From the IMG/VR virus record IMGVR_UViG_3300027749_000229, positions 1 to 39,759 of that record: 39,759 bases of DNA. One strand, written 5' to 3'. The stretch's first letter is position 1. The number at the start of each line of letters is the position of its first letter. Of this stretch, positions 14,659 through 23,926 are shown one piece after another. This DNA comes from a virus. A model generated the notes under the pieces. That model was not told the DNA's origin. It was given only the letters and a program-made list of their open reading frames with translations, and did not search any database. The position numbers were made by a program, and so were the translations under genes.

Positions 14659-15954
14659 TCATAAGCCTAGTATCGTCCAACCCTTTCTCATATAAAATGC
14701 TATGCGATCTTTGTTTTGCTTTCTGTCGCTTGCACCACTAAACATCATATCTACCACTAATGGAGATAACTTATTTTCATGTTGTCTCATTATTCGTCCA
14801 ATAATCTGCTCTAATAGACCGTCATTTGCTATTGGTACAGCTAGTATTACACAGCTAAGGATGTTGACTGATATACCTTCTGAGAAAATCTGTCTACTTC
14901 CAGCAATGCAACTTTTTTCTCCTGATTCAATTTGTTCTTTGAGTAGGATTCTTTCTTCAAAGGTTGTCCCACCAACAATGCACACACACGTTTCACCAAT
15001 TAGTTCTCCTACTTGTTTAAGAAATTCTACCCTATCTGCAATAACAAGGACTTTGTGGCCTTTATCAATCTGTATTTTAGCAGCAGCAGCTATAAAATGT
15101 TGATAGTCTGGATCGTATAATAGATTATTTATTTTTTTAACCCAAGGTTCTCCAGGTGAAAGAGAAATACCTGTTTTAATAACCTGTACTGTGGGAGTAA
15201 GAGTGTTTTCTTGTGGGGGTTGATATAGTTTTGTACCAAAGAAGTCTTTAAATAATATCTGTTTACCGTCTTTACGTTGCATAGTACCACTAAGCCCAAT
15301 TTTATAACGGGCATGCATACTATCAATAAAAGCAGTAAAAGTACTAGCCGGGCAGTGGTGGGCTTCATCAACTATTACTGTGCCAAACTCTTTTGCAATT
15401 TGTGGTATTAACTTTACTAAAGTCTGTATGTTTCCTACTACTATGGAGTGATCTATATCAAATTTGCCAGAACCAATAACTCCAACAGGCATTTCATATA
15501 ATTTCTCAACTTCTTCTATCCATTGATCTCTCAGCATAGTATTGTGACATACTATAAGTGTTTTTTGACCTAATTTTCTAGCAATATGTAAGGCAGTAAA
15601 AGTTTTACCCCAACCTACCATTGCATTAATAAAGCAGGTATCATCAACCTTATTATATACGTCAAGCTGACTTCCTCTTAGTGGAAATTTAGGATTGGGA
15701 AATGGTAGCTCATTTATTATTCTTTTGTCTGTAATTTCATACCCTTCAGGAATTAAATCTATTCTACCCACAGGTATAGACATAACACCCTTAGGCATTA
15801 CTTTATAATTCTTAACTATGTCAAATTGAATAAAATGACTTTTAGCACCAGGAATATTTCTACGGATTTTATAAGTAAGAGTTTTAATTAACTTCTGTGC
15901 TAATTCAGTTGTGGTTTCTAGGTAAATTTTATTTGATATAATTGCTTTAGGCAT
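14659..15954 (-). CDS. SF2 DNA helicase (UvsW/T5 D10 type)
   Basis: Read from the ATG at 15954 (TAATG overlap with the upstream stop) the protein is 431 aa. Motifs in order: LRGSQLDVY Q-like region (92-100), Walker A MVGWGKTF (112-119), DEAH (196-199), LSGTMQRKDG (221-230), and QIIGRIMRQ near 385. This is a superfamily 2 DEAD/DEAH helicase of the UvsW/RapA-like phage group, acting on branched DNA and R-loops at the fork. It is the last gene of the DnaB-primase-polymerase operon. Confidence 0.88.
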   Translation of the reverse strand: MPKAIISNKIYLETTTELAQKLIKTLTYKIRRNIPGAKSHFIQFDIVKNYKVMPKGVMSIPVGRIDLIPEGYEITDKRIINELPFPNPKFPLRGSQLDVYNKVDDTCFINAMVGWGKTFTALHIARKLGQKTLIVCHNTMLRDQWIEEVEKLYEMPVGVIGSGKFDIDHSIVVGNIQTLVKLIPQIAKEFGTVIVDEAHHCPASTFTAFIDSMHARYKIGLSGTMQRKDGKQILFKDFFGTKLYQPPQENTLTPTVQVIKTGISLSPGEPWVKKINNLLYDPDYQHFIAAAAKIQIDKGHKVLVIADRVEFLKQVGELIGETCVCIVGGTTFEERILLKEQIESGEKSCIAGSRQIFSEGISVNILSCVILAVPIANDGLLEQIIGRIMRQHENKLSPLVVDMMFSGASDRKQNKDRIAFYMRKGWTILGL

Positions 15955-16505
15955 TAAATCTTTCTCCAAGTTTCTTCATACGCCTTATCATAAAAGCCAT
16001 ATAAAATCAAAGATTTACCATAATGTAAGATTCCTGCGTATCTATTCATGCTTTCGGGAGTATACAGAGCTTTAAATCTAGTATTTAGATCTTCTACTTC
16101 TATTATTACTCCGCCTCCTTTTATTGGTATTAGTGCTTTTATTTTATGAAATTTAAGTTTAGCTTTAGTAGTTTTTGCATATTTAAATATTTTTCCATTA
16201 GAGTCTATAAACCACGTATGTGGTGTAGCTATTTTAATTAAGTCGCCAATAAAATATACAGCTTTATTAATTTTGAATAGGTTAGCACCTTCAGATTTTA
16301 ATTTTAATCTTCTAAGTGCTAAACTATCTTTGTCTATATTTAAATCGTCTACTATTTTTAACTTTGCAATAGTTTCATTATCTTCTGACTCATATTGATA
16401 TAGGTAGAAAACTACTTTATCCATAGTTTCAGGTTTAATTAACCCTAATTTAAATACTGGATAAGCTATGTCCTTCAACGAGATACTGTTTATCAAATTT
16501 TCCAA
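15954..16505 (-). CDS. hypothetical protein (183 aa)
   Basis: Unrecognised, Lys/Ile-rich protein of mixed strand and helix content. The longest frame starts at a TTG (16505) with AGGA 8 nt upstream, inside the polymerase gene (56-nt overlap). The first ATG is at 16424 but has no ribosome site. Its stop overlaps the helicase ATG (TAATG). Its position between PolA and the SF2 helicase suggests a replication accessory role, like T5 D11-type genes, but nothing in the sequence proves this. Confidence 0.6.
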   Translation of the reverse strand: MENLINSISLKDIAYPVFKLGLIKPETMDKVVFYLYQYESEDNETIAKLKIVDDLNIDKDSLALRRLKLKSEGANLFKINKAVYFIGDLIKIATPHTWFIDSNGKIFKYAKTTKAKLKFHKIKALIPIKGGGVIIEVEDLNTRFKALYTPESMNRYAGILHYGKSLILYGFYDKAYEETWRKI

Positions 16506-18735
16506 AACTATAATCCTGTCCTACTTCTTGATCTACACCAATTGGATAACCTTGTATAGAACAACCACGATCTTTTTGAGTATTTCTCTTCAATATTTCG
16601 CAATATTCTTCTACACACTCGTCTTTAACTAAGGCTACAATTGAGTCATGTACTAACATGAATATTTTAGCGTCTATACCTTTAGCTTTGATTTCATTAG
16701 CAGTATCCATAGCGCCAAATAGGTTCATATCACTTGCTAAAGATTGTACTTCTGCATTGATTCCGGAACGTACCTCGTGGGCAGCAATTCCCTTATCTGT
16801 GGAGAACACATTGATAAGACGACGCTTCCTGCCAAAAAAGCTATAAGTGTAACCATTAGCTTGAATAAATTCTTTACGGCTATCCAGCCACTTTTTAAGT
16901 TTATTGAATTTTTCAAAGTAAGATTTAATATCTTGTTTTGCTCTGTCGATACCATAGTATTCACCTGTTGATTTTGATACTGTATCAGATACTTTTTGAG
17001 GGCCAGAACCATATAAGATTCCGAATGAAATTGCTTTTGCTGATTGACGCATAGAACCAAAAGTGTTCTTAACATCTTCAACCTCGCAAACTAGATCAAA
17101 CACCATTTTAGCAATAGTACTGTGAAAGTCGCCGCCTGATATAAAAACTTGTTGAAGATTCTTATCAGTACTAAGAACGGCCGCATAGTACATTTCAGCT
17201 GTTGTTAAGTCTTGTGATACTATTTTGTAACCTTCAGGTGCCTTAATACATCCTTTGATGATTGAATTATCTCGTGGAATCTGTTGAGCATTAAATTTCC
17301 CACTACTAGACAAACGCCCACTAGTGGTAAAAATAAGATTAAAATTTGTACGAATTCGGCCATCTTTGTCTAACTCTGGTAGGATTTTACTGATGTAAGT
17401 ATTCTTGATCTTACCAAGCTGTCTAACTTTAAGTATGGCTGCTGGTAGTGGGTGTTCTTCGGATAGTTCTTCAAGCACTTCGGCATCAGTTGAAATAGCT
17501 CCGGTGCCGGTCTTCTTTCCGGTGGGAGTAAGTTTAACATAGTCGAACAAAACTTTTCTAAGTTGTTGTACTGAGTTTGGATTAAATATAATTCCTGCGT
17601 CTTTTTCAAAGTCTTTAACTTCTTGAAAAGCATATACTTCTTGTTTTGCTTCTGCAATTTGTAAGTCTAAGAAACCCTCGGCTGAAGTCATTCTTTCACG
17701 ATCAATTGGAATACCTACTTCTTCCATATCCATTAAGAATAGGGTACCAGGTATTAAAATGTTCTTATATACCCATAATAGCTTAGTATTCTTTTGAACA
17801 TTAGGCCAGAATTTATGGAATAAAGTAATAGTTACTGCTGTATCAATTGCAGCATATTTTGCAATTACATCAAAAGGAATTAGGTCATAAGTAAAATCTT
17901 CAAGTAATAATCCCTTGCTAGAGCAGTATTCCTTCTTAAAACTATCTAATTCTGCATCATAATCACCATACTCAGTATATTTAAGAGCCAAAGGTTTTAA
18001 GCCGTGACTATCGTTTTCGTCTAATGCATAGTGCATTAGCATTGTGTCATGTACTCGTGCTCTATTGAATTTAATTCCTAAATGATATTCGATCATCTTA
18101 ATGTCGAACTTCATATTATGAAAAACTATTTCATATTTATCAGCAATCTGCTGTACTTTTTCAAGACACTCTTCGTCTAAACACTCAGTGCTAATATATG
18201 CGCCATGCTTATCTTTATAGCTAATAGACAATCCCAGCACATATCCATCTCTAGGATATAAGGCTGTTGTTTCTGTATCCATTGCTACATAACCTTCAGC
18301 ATTATCAAAAACTTCTTGTAAGAATTTTAATGCTTGGGTAGTATTTACAATACCCAAATAATCTCCAGTAATACTTGCATTCTTAATAGAGCCTTCAATG
18401 TACTTATGAATACGATCTACTGATCTTTGAAAATCAGGCTTACCTTCTGGCTTGAAGTGTAGCATCGCTGGGTTGCTAATACATATGAATTTATCATGCA
18501 TTAGTTGTCCGGCATAGTTAGTTACAGAACTAACTTTAGCATATTCTTTTGCTGCTTCAGCCCCTACTAGGATAACAAAGTCATACGGCTCTAAGTCAAT
18601 ATCTAAGTCCACATCTTTCTTAAGGAGTTTAGTAATAGGTACTTGACTCATGTGAAATAGTTCAAAATCAAAATTAAAGTAGATACTATAATTATTTCTA
18701 CTTGGGGCTTTATCTATAATGCAAATTTTTGTCAT
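16450..18735 (-). CDS. polA: family A DNA polymerase with 3'-5' exonuclease
   Basis: Protein of 761 aa. The proofreading domain has DTE (153-155), FHNMKFD (205-211) and YAAIDTA (294-300). The polymerase domain has motif A SQDLTTAEMYY (507-517; Asp509, Glu514), motif B RQSAKAISFGILYG (563-576; Arg563, Lys567, Tyr575) and motif C VHDS (695-698; His696, Asp697). Motif A departs from the usual DYSQIELR and motif C has Ser instead of Glu, but the catalytic acids are intact. It is the replicative polymerase. Its ATG overlaps the primase stop (ATGA). Confidence 0.95.
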   Translation of the reverse strand: MTKICIIDKAPSRNNYSIYFNFDFELFHMSQVPITKLLKKDVDLDIDLEPYDFVILVGAEAAKEYAKVSSVTNYAGQLMHDKFICISNPAMLHFKPEGKPDFQRSVDRIHKYIEGSIKNASITGDYLGIVNTTQALKFLQEVFDNAEGYVAMDTETTALYPRDGYVLGLSISYKDKHGAYISTECLDEECLEKVQQIADKYEIVFHNMKFDIKMIEYHLGIKFNRARVHDTMLMHYALDENDSHGLKPLALKYTEYGDYDAELDSFKKEYCSSKGLLLEDFTYDLIPFDVIAKYAAIDTAVTITLFHKFWPNVQKNTKLLWVYKNILIPGTLFLMDMEEVGIPIDRERMTSAEGFLDLQIAEAKQEVYAFQEVKDFEKDAGIIFNPNSVQQLRKVLFDYVKLTPTGKKTGTGAISTDAEVLEELSEEHPLPAAILKVRQLGKIKNTYISKILPELDKDGRIRTNFNLIFTTSGRLSSSGKFNAQQIPRDNSIIKGCIKAPEGYKIVSQDLTTAEMYYAAVLSTDKNLQQVFISGGDFHSTIAKMVFDLVCEVEDVKNTFGSMRQSAKAISFGILYGSGPQKVSDTVSKSTGEYYGIDRAKQDIKSYFEKFNKLKKWLDSRKEFIQANGYTYSFFGRKRRLINVFSTDKGIAAHEVRSGINAEVQSLASDMNLFGAMDTANEIKAKGIDAKIFMLVHDSIVALVKDECVEEYCEILKRNTQKDRGCSIQGYPIGVDQEVGQDYSFGKFDKQYLVEGHSLSSI

Positions 18736-19583
18736 TTTGTATATTCTATTAAAGAGTTTACATCCTCTTGTGTAATTACCCCAGGATCTTGTCCTTCAGG
18801 TAAATCAATGATTTCTGTTATGAAACCTGCTTCTTCTATCAACGGCTTAATCTTCTTAGCTGCTTCGCGTCCTGCATCGTCTCCGTCATAGAGAATAAAT
18901 ACTTTCTCAATACCCATTACTTTATAGCTAAGTAGTTTTTGTGGAACATCGTTTAGTAATTTACTAGTACCAAAGGTACAAACTGTATTCTTTAAACCCT
19001 TATCGTAGCAATTTAGCATATCAAATATGCCTTCTACTAGGACTACTGTTCTATGCTTTTCCGCAAACTTAGCTGGGAATAAGGGAATTGTAGCACCACT
19101 AGGGTAATTAACATACCTAGGATTACCATTTGACATTGAGTGACGCCCAACATAGCAAACAGTTTTTCCTCTAACATCTGTAATTGGAAAGACAATGCGA
19201 TCTAGCATTTTTTCTACTTGATCTGTTTCAAAAGCCTTAAAGTATTTTAATGTTTGAGTAGAGATACCTCTAAAAGACTGTGTAACAGGTTTTGCTCCCT
19301 CTAGGGGATCTAGTCCTGCACTACTCTCTTTTAAAATATTTAGTTTTTCTTTTAATTTTGCTACTCTTACAGAAACATTATTAGTTAGTAGACCATAGTA
19401 TTTAAATATATTTGTCTTAAATCCACAAGAAAAACAGTGAGCTATTCCAGTCATTCGGTCAATACGAAAGCTAGGGTTAGTGTCATCATGCTCTGGATTA
19501 AAACATTTAGTTACATAGTCTTTTCCAGAAATTTGAAAAGGTACTCCCTTATCTTTAAGTAAGTCTAATACTGGATCGCTCAT
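18732..19583 (-). CDS. DnaG-type primase
   Basis: Protein of 283 aa. An N-terminal zinc finger (Cys27, His32, Cys50, Cys53) is followed by a linker and a Toprim domain with VLVEGIFD (181-188, Glu184) and LYDGDDAGR (231-239). It is about half the length of bacterial DnaG and lacks a recognisable helicase-binding C-domain, as in phages where primase and helicase are separate. It makes RNA primers for the lagging strand. It is joined to the helicase gene by TAATG and to the polymerase gene by ATGA. Confidence 0.93.
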   Translation of the reverse strand: MSDPVLDLLKDKGVPFQISGKDYVTKCFNPEHDDTNPSFRIDRMTGIAHCFSCGFKTNIFKYYGLLTNNVSVRVAKLKEKLNILKESSAGLDPLEGAKPVTQSFRGISTQTLKYFKAFETDQVEKMLDRIVFPITDVRGKTVCYVGRHSMSNGNPRYVNYPSGATIPLFPAKFAEKHRTVVLVEGIFDMLNCYDKGLKNTVCTFGTSKLLNDVPQKLLSYKVMGIEKVFILYDGDDAGREAAKKIKPLIEEAGFITEIIDLPEGQDPGVITQEDVNSLIEYTK

Positions 19584-20965
19584 TATGTATCCCAGGGTAA
19601 GTCTGATGCAGGTTCGTCCACTTTAGTTCCTGCTCGTTTAATCTTTTTTGGTTTATCTTCTTTAACAGCAGGTTTTTCAATTGAAACAGGACTAATACGT
19701 AAGCTATCCCAATCCATGCCACTAGTAAATCGCATCTCTTTGGCGCCGCGTATCTTTGTTGTCTCAAAACTCATTGCTGCGTCCTCTTTTGCGTTTGCTT
19801 CCATTAGTAGGGCAATGTCTGCTGCATCTAAGATGCCTTTTGCAAAGCGTGTTTCGCCACTAGCATCAATCTGATATGGGCTTACCATTACAATATCATA
19901 CTTACGAGCAAACTCTTTTAGCTTCTTAGATATAATAACTTGTGGTTGCCAGTCAAACTGTGATGCGCCCTCTACAACGATCTGATTTAAGTAATCAATA
20001 ACTGCTACAGTAAACTTATCGCCAAAACGAGATTTCATCTTACCTAAGTGCAAATCGATAGAGCTTAGGGTCAATGCTCTATCATCAATGATAACCATCT
20101 GGTTTTGATCCTTAAGAGCGTATTCTCGTACTAAGGTTTCCTCAAACTTATATTGATCTCTATCTTTAATAAATGCCATAACTAATTTGTCTGAATCTTC
20201 ATACATACCTGCTCTAGATTTAACTACTTGTAATAGTTCTGAATCTGTTAAAGTATTATTTTTAAGATTTTGGTGATTTACATTGGCTAAGATACTCATG
20301 TTACGTTGTAAGGTTTCATGAGCTTCCATTTCAATTGTAAAGTATATGGAGGCATTACCGGCCTCGTACTGATTAATCATAATATTACTGCAAGTAATAG
20401 ATTTACCAGATCCACGCTTTCCGCCAATTAAAATAAGTTCTTGTCTAGCTACGCCGCCAAGCACACTATCGAAAGTATTATTAAGTCCTAAGTGTACGCG
20501 ATTTTTAGCTAATTCATCTGGTCGTATAAAAACCATGATATCGCTCATGGTATACACGCCTTCAGTTGTTAAAGTTTTTTCATCTAAGGTTAGTACTATA
20601 CTCGCTAAATTTTCTTTGATTTCTGTACTATCATAAACTGGTAGTTTGTCAATAAACTTATCCAATAAAATAATAGTTTGATTCTGAGTATACTGATCTA
20701 TAAGTGCATCTAGGGCAACTTCTGCAGTAACGTCAGTTTCATCAATAAGACGAAGGGTTGCTAGCGTCTTTTGCGCCAACCCCTCTCTAGCAATAGCGTC
20801 TAAGTCATCGAACGATGGTATAGTACTATACTTGTCATAGTATCTAGTAATTAAACTATATACTGAGGAGTAGGCAGGGTCAAGGAACGCGAGCTTTAAT
20901 TTGCTCCAAACATCTAAATTCTTTTCTGTTAGTAGTTTATTAATGACAACTGCGCTAATATCCAT
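19583..20965 (-). CDS. DnaB-like replicative helicase
   Basis: Protein of 460 aa with a DnaB-type N-domain (about 1-130) and a RecA-like ATPase domain: Walker A GGKRGSGKS (181-189), FTIEME (about 210-215), Walker B VAVIDYLNQ near 323, then SPYQID and KIRGAKEMRF near the arginine-finger region. The tail KKIKRAGTKVDEPASDLPWDT ends in an acidic DLPW motif reminiscent of SSB tails. It unwinds the fork ahead of PolA. Its ATG and the upstream stop overlap as TAATG. Confidence 0.9.
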   Translation of the reverse strand: MDISAVVINKLLTEKNLDVWSKLKLAFLDPAYSSVYSLITRYYDKYSTIPSFDDLDAIAREGLAQKTLATLRLIDETDVTAEVALDALIDQYTQNQTIILLDKFIDKLPVYDSTEIKENLASIVLTLDEKTLTTEGVYTMSDIMVFIRPDELAKNRVHLGLNNTFDSVLGGVARQELILIGGKRGSGKSITCSNIMINQYEAGNASIYFTIEMEAHETLQRNMSILANVNHQNLKNNTLTDSELLQVVKSRAGMYEDSDKLVMAFIKDRDQYKFEETLVREYALKDQNQMVIIDDRALTLSSIDLHLGKMKSRFGDKFTVAVIDYLNQIVVEGASQFDWQPQVIISKKLKEFARKYDIVMVSPYQIDASGETRFAKGILDAADIALLMEANAKEDAAMSFETTKIRGAKEMRFTSGMDWDSLRISPVSIEKPAVKEDKPKKIKRAGTKVDEPASDLPWDT

Positions 20966-21264
20966 TACTCTACCTTACTTTCGTTGTCAATAATTACTTG
21001 ATCTAAAATTTCTTGTAACTTATATAGAGTCTCATTGCGTAATTTTTGCAGGCTAGCTTGATAGCCGAACTTATCATTAAATAATAGTCCTAGCTGTTGG
21101 TGTGTTATAATTTGTTGTAACCCGAAGTATATTAAATCATGGGGTTTATTTGATTCAGGGGTAATATCTACCTTAATAGATTTACCGTAATTATGTTCTG
21201 CTTGTTTAACCACTTCTTCCACAGTGAACGACTCTGTATCGTGGTAAGTAATTGTTATTTTCAT
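20965..21264 (-). CDS. hypothetical protein (99 aa), helicase-linked
   Basis: Unrecognised 99-aa protein from the ATG at 21264 (MKITITYHDTES); a longer frame back to 21285 would run into the terminator stem and starts with a non-ATG codon. It has a beta N-terminus and helical C-terminus. Its stop overlaps the DnaB-like start (TAATG), so a loader or regulator of the helicase is possible, but this is inference from position only. No promoter is seen; read-through of the upstream terminator is likely. Confidence 0.6.
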   Translation of the reverse strand: MKITITYHDTESFTVEEVVKQAEHNYGKSIKVDITPESNKPHDLIYFGLQQIITHQQLGLLFNDKFGYQASLQKLRNETLYKLQEILDQVIIDNESKVE

Positions 21265-21273
21265 ATTACAAAT

Positions 21274-21309
21274 AAAAAAGGCCAAGAGCTAAAATTAACT
21301 CCTGGCCTT
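21274..21309 (-). terminator. intrinsic terminator after the D5-like gene
   Basis: 11-bp stem with one A.C mismatch (AAGGCCAAGAG with CTCCTGGCCTT) and six U on the - strand. It separates the abundant-type DNA-binding protein gene from the replication operon and may set their expression ratio. Confidence 0.8.
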
Positions 21310-21329
21310 GAATAACCTACAGGTTACAA

Positions 21330-22073
21330 TTAAGCTGCTTTAGCTTCGGCTTTAGCCTTCTTTGCCGCACCATCGTAATCTTTAACAGAAATACCACGAC
21401 GAGTAAGAAGTGTTTTCAGACCACGCTCTGTTTTATCAACAGCAGCTGCAATTTCTGCAACAGTCATGTTAACAATGCTCATACCAAGTGCAGTCACTGG
21501 ATCAACAGTGTTCTTAGCATGGCTATCTTTTTGTGCCGGAATGCGGTCAATTTGACCTTTACGTGTCAGGCTAAGTGCCTTGCCACGAACAGAAGGAATG
21601 CTCTTACCTAGGGTAACTGCGATTTCTTCAATGTACTTACCTGCTTGAGCCATCTTGATGAAAGTGCTTTCTTCAGCATCAGAGTAGGTACGAGCTGCTT
21701 CTACTTTTTCAGCAGGCTTAACATTGCCAGTCAATTCCAAAGCAAGTAATTTGCCCTGAATTTGTTTAGCAGTGAAAGTACCGTGCTCAAAACGCTCAGC
21801 AATATCTTTATAAGTATACACACCAGAATTGCTGCTAACCATACTAGACAATGCAGCACCTTGCTCGGGGGTAAAGGCCGATACCTTTTCTTTTGCCATA
21901 GAAGCAACTTCACGGTCTAGTTGACGCAGTTTAGATGCAACTGAGCGTTCTGTAACACCCAATGCTTCGGCTGCTTGCTCAACCCGCGCGACGCTTACTG
22001 GACTATCATGACCAACAATCGACAATAGTTGGGCTACAGTTTCGTCAGACCATTTTTTAGCTTTTTCACTCAT
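21330..22073 (-). CDS. multi-HTH DNA-binding protein, T5 D5-like
   Basis: Protein of 247 aa, Ala/Lys-rich, with at least four helix-turn-helix-like repeats: VARVEQAAEALGVTERSVAS (28-47), YTYKDIAERF, YIEEIAVTLGKSIPSVRGKA and MTVAEIAAAVDKTERGLKTL. Its size (about 27 kDa) and position between the ligase and the helicase genes match the T5 D5 DNA-binding protein, known to coat DNA and influence replication and late transcription; that parallel is from memory. Base composition is more GC-rich than in its neighbours, consistent with a highly expressed gene. Confidence 0.7.
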   Translation of the reverse strand: MSEKAKKWSDETVAQLLSIVGHDSPVSVARVEQAAEALGVTERSVASKLRQLDREVASMAKEKVSAFTPEQGAALSSMVSSNSGVYTYKDIAERFEHGTFTAKQIQGKLLALELTGNVKPAEKVEAARTYSDAEESTFIKMAQAGKYIEEIAVTLGKSIPSVRGKALSLTRKGQIDRIPAQKDSHAKNTVDPVTALGMSIVNMTVAEIAAAVDKTERGLKTLLTRRGISVKDYDGAAKKAKAEAKAA

Positions 22074-22087
22074 TTATTTTCTCTTTT

Positions 22088-22843
22088 TTAAAATTTTGAT
22101 ACAAAATCGGTTAGATTTGTTACTATTGTTACGCCATATTCTTCTGCTTTTTTGCGCTTTGTACTTCCTTTGCTGTCCTCATCTACTAGATACTTTAAAG
22201 TCTTTGTTACGGACTCTACTACTATAAAACCTGCTGCTTCCAATATCTTGGTTGCTTCTGATTTTGTTTTAAATGAGGATAACTTACCAGTAATACAAAT
22301 AGTTGGGCCACTTGTACTAACAGGTTTTACTTCACTGGACTTAAAAGAGAATGGCAAGAACTCTTTTACTTCTGGATAATCCATACTAATCCAGTTCAAT
22401 AGATTAGAAGTAACTTTATCTCCAAGGCCTGCTTGTTTGCAGGTTTCTTGTGTAATTTCTTCTATAGAACTAACTACACTAGCAATTTTCTTAGAAGCAG
22501 TTCCACCCACTAAAGGGATAGAAAATGACGCTAAAACGGTGGCTAGATCTGCACCTTTAGCTCTTTCGATTTCATCTAGGAGCTTATCTGTTACTTTCTC
22601 ACTTCCAAGTGCTTCAACAACGGAAGCCTTATCTAAGTAAAAAAGTTCTGTAATATCAGCTAAACCAAGTTTCTCAATAGTCTTAGGGCCAAAACCTTTG
22701 ATACCTAAAGTCTTTGTAAAATGCTCTAGCTTTTTACCTAATTGAGCCTCGCAGGATAGATTTCTACAGAACAGTTGTTCATTGACTATTTCTAGCTTGT
22801 AGGAACAGCATGGACAAGTTGTAGGAATTTCAATCTTTTGCAT
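22088..22843 (-). CDS. ligB: NAD-dependent DNA ligase, C-terminal subunit
   Basis: Protein of 251 aa that equals the C-terminal half of bacterial LigA: Cys4 zinc finger (Cys10, Cys13, Cys26, Cys31), helix-hairpin-helix repeats (LGIKGFGPKTIEKLG at 46-60 and further to about 150), and a BRCT domain from about 176 (ICITGKLSSFKTKSEATKIL). It cannot seal nicks alone. The adenylation half is encoded just upstream (22937), so the ligase is split in two as in T5. It has its own promoter at 22865-22893. Confidence 0.93.
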   Translation of the reverse strand: MQKIEIPTTCPCCSYKLEIVNEQLFCRNLSCEAQLGKKLEHFTKTLGIKGFGPKTIEKLGLADITELFYLDKASVVEALGSEKVTDKLLDEIERAKGADLATVLASFSIPLVGGTASKKIASVVSSIEEITQETCKQAGLGDKVTSNLLNWISMDYPEVKEFLPFSFKSSEVKPVSTSGPTICITGKLSSFKTKSEATKILEAAGFIVVESVTKTLKYLVDEDSKGSTKRKKAEEYGVTIVTNLTDFVSKF

Positions 22844-22864
22844 AGTATTATCAATTTATGTGTT

Positions 22865-22893
22865 ATTATACTGTATTTAGAGTGCCTTGGCAA
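22865..22893 (-). promoter_or_regulatory. sigma70-type promoter of ligB
   Basis: TTGCCA, 17-bp spacer, TATAAT on the - strand in the gap between the two ligase genes; start expected near 22858, giving a 15-nt leader. Confidence 0.85.
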
Positions 22894-22936
22894 GTCTATT
22901 TTTTCTGTGCTGGTCTAATGTGTATGATTGAATTTA

Positions 22937-23890
22937 TTATGATTCTACTTTGTGGGTAATGCATGGAATAATCTCTCCGCCTAGTATAACTCCTACTCGG
23001 TCGCCTATGCAGATATTCAACATTTCAATAAACCCAGGATTGTTTAAGGTTGCTTTACTCACTAACTTATCACCAATATAAACTGGGTCTAAGTGGGCTA
23101 CGGGGGTTACTTTACCTGATTTACCTACATTCCACTCTACTGATACGATAGTTGTCTCAACAGCGGCTTGGCGTTCTTTTTTTGCATATGCTCCGCGAGG
23201 ATGTTTTGAAGTATATCCAAGTTTTTCAAATTCGTGATTGTCATTTACTCGGAATACTAATCCATCACATGGATAGATTTTATCTAGTTCTTTAGCTATT
23301 ATGGTTTGAAAACCTTGAGTAGTCAAGATAACCATGTCTCGGACAAAGGTAGGCTGCTCATAAGGAAATACGCCGTAAGCATAGAAAGATACTGCACGAG
23401 TCCTAAACTCATTCATATCTTTTAAGTTAAGAGCACCTGCCGCATAGTTACGACTATTTGGAATTTCCTTAGACGCGACAATTTCACCAGTAACCTGAAA
23501 TACATCAAGCCTGGGTACTTTTAAGGGGGCTAGATCTCGGCGGGCAAGGAATTTTTCTGTAATATCTGTGCCTTCAATGCCGTCTCCACGAGTAAGAGCT
23601 TGAACTAACTCTCCGTTCGCATAAAGTAGGCTGACAGCAGCGCCATCTAGTTTAACACTTACAGTAATGTCTTTGACCCCTTGAATGGGGGCTACACCTT
23701 CATCCTCGTAGTACTTTTGCAAACTGTACATAGGGTAGAGGTGTTTTGCGATATTATCGTGTTGACGAGCGCCTACCTTCATATAGCCTGAGGTTTCGGC
23801 TAATCTGTCGAATGCTTCATCACTAATAATAGGACTACCCGAGTAGTAGGCAATCGAGGCTTCATCTAAGTAGGCTTTTATCTTGTTCAT
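22937..23890 (-). CDS. ligA: NAD-dependent DNA ligase, adenylation subunit
   Basis: Protein of 317 aa that equals the N-terminal half of bacterial LigA: domain Ia with YYSGSPIISDEAFDRL (15-30), the adenylation motif KLDGAA (80-85, Lys80 takes the AMP), TRGDGIEGTD near 100, GLVFR, and an OB-like end with GVILGGEIIP. Zn finger, HhH and BRCT are in the separate downstream gene. The two proteins must associate to work. The promoter upstream places the transcription start one base before the ATG, so the mRNA should be leaderless. Confidence 0.93.
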   Translation of the reverse strand: MNKIKAYLDEASIAYYSGSPIISDEAFDRLAETSGYMKVGARQHDNIAKHLYPMYSLQKYYEDEGVAPIQGVKDITVSVKLDGAAVSLLYANGELVQALTRGDGIEGTDITEKFLARRDLAPLKVPRLDVFQVTGEIVASKEIPNSRNYAAGALNLKDMNEFRTRAVSFYAYGVFPYEQPTFVRDMVILTTQGFQTIIAKELDKIYPCDGLVFRVNDNHEFEKLGYTSKHPRGAYAKKERQAAVETTIVSVEWNVGKSGKVTPVAHLDPVYIGDKLVSKATLNNPGFIEMLNICIGDRVGVILGGEIIPCITHKVES

Positions 23891-23897
23891 AAAGTAT

Positions 23898-23926
23898 ATT
23901 ATAGCAGTTTATTCTAAATTCTTCAA
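23898..23926 (-). promoter_or_regulatory. sigma70-type promoter of ligA, leaderless
   Basis: TTGAAG, 17-bp spacer, TATAAT on the - strand, with +1 at about 23891 and the ATG at 23890. The -35 lies inside the 3' end of the PC4-like gene. Confidence 0.82.
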
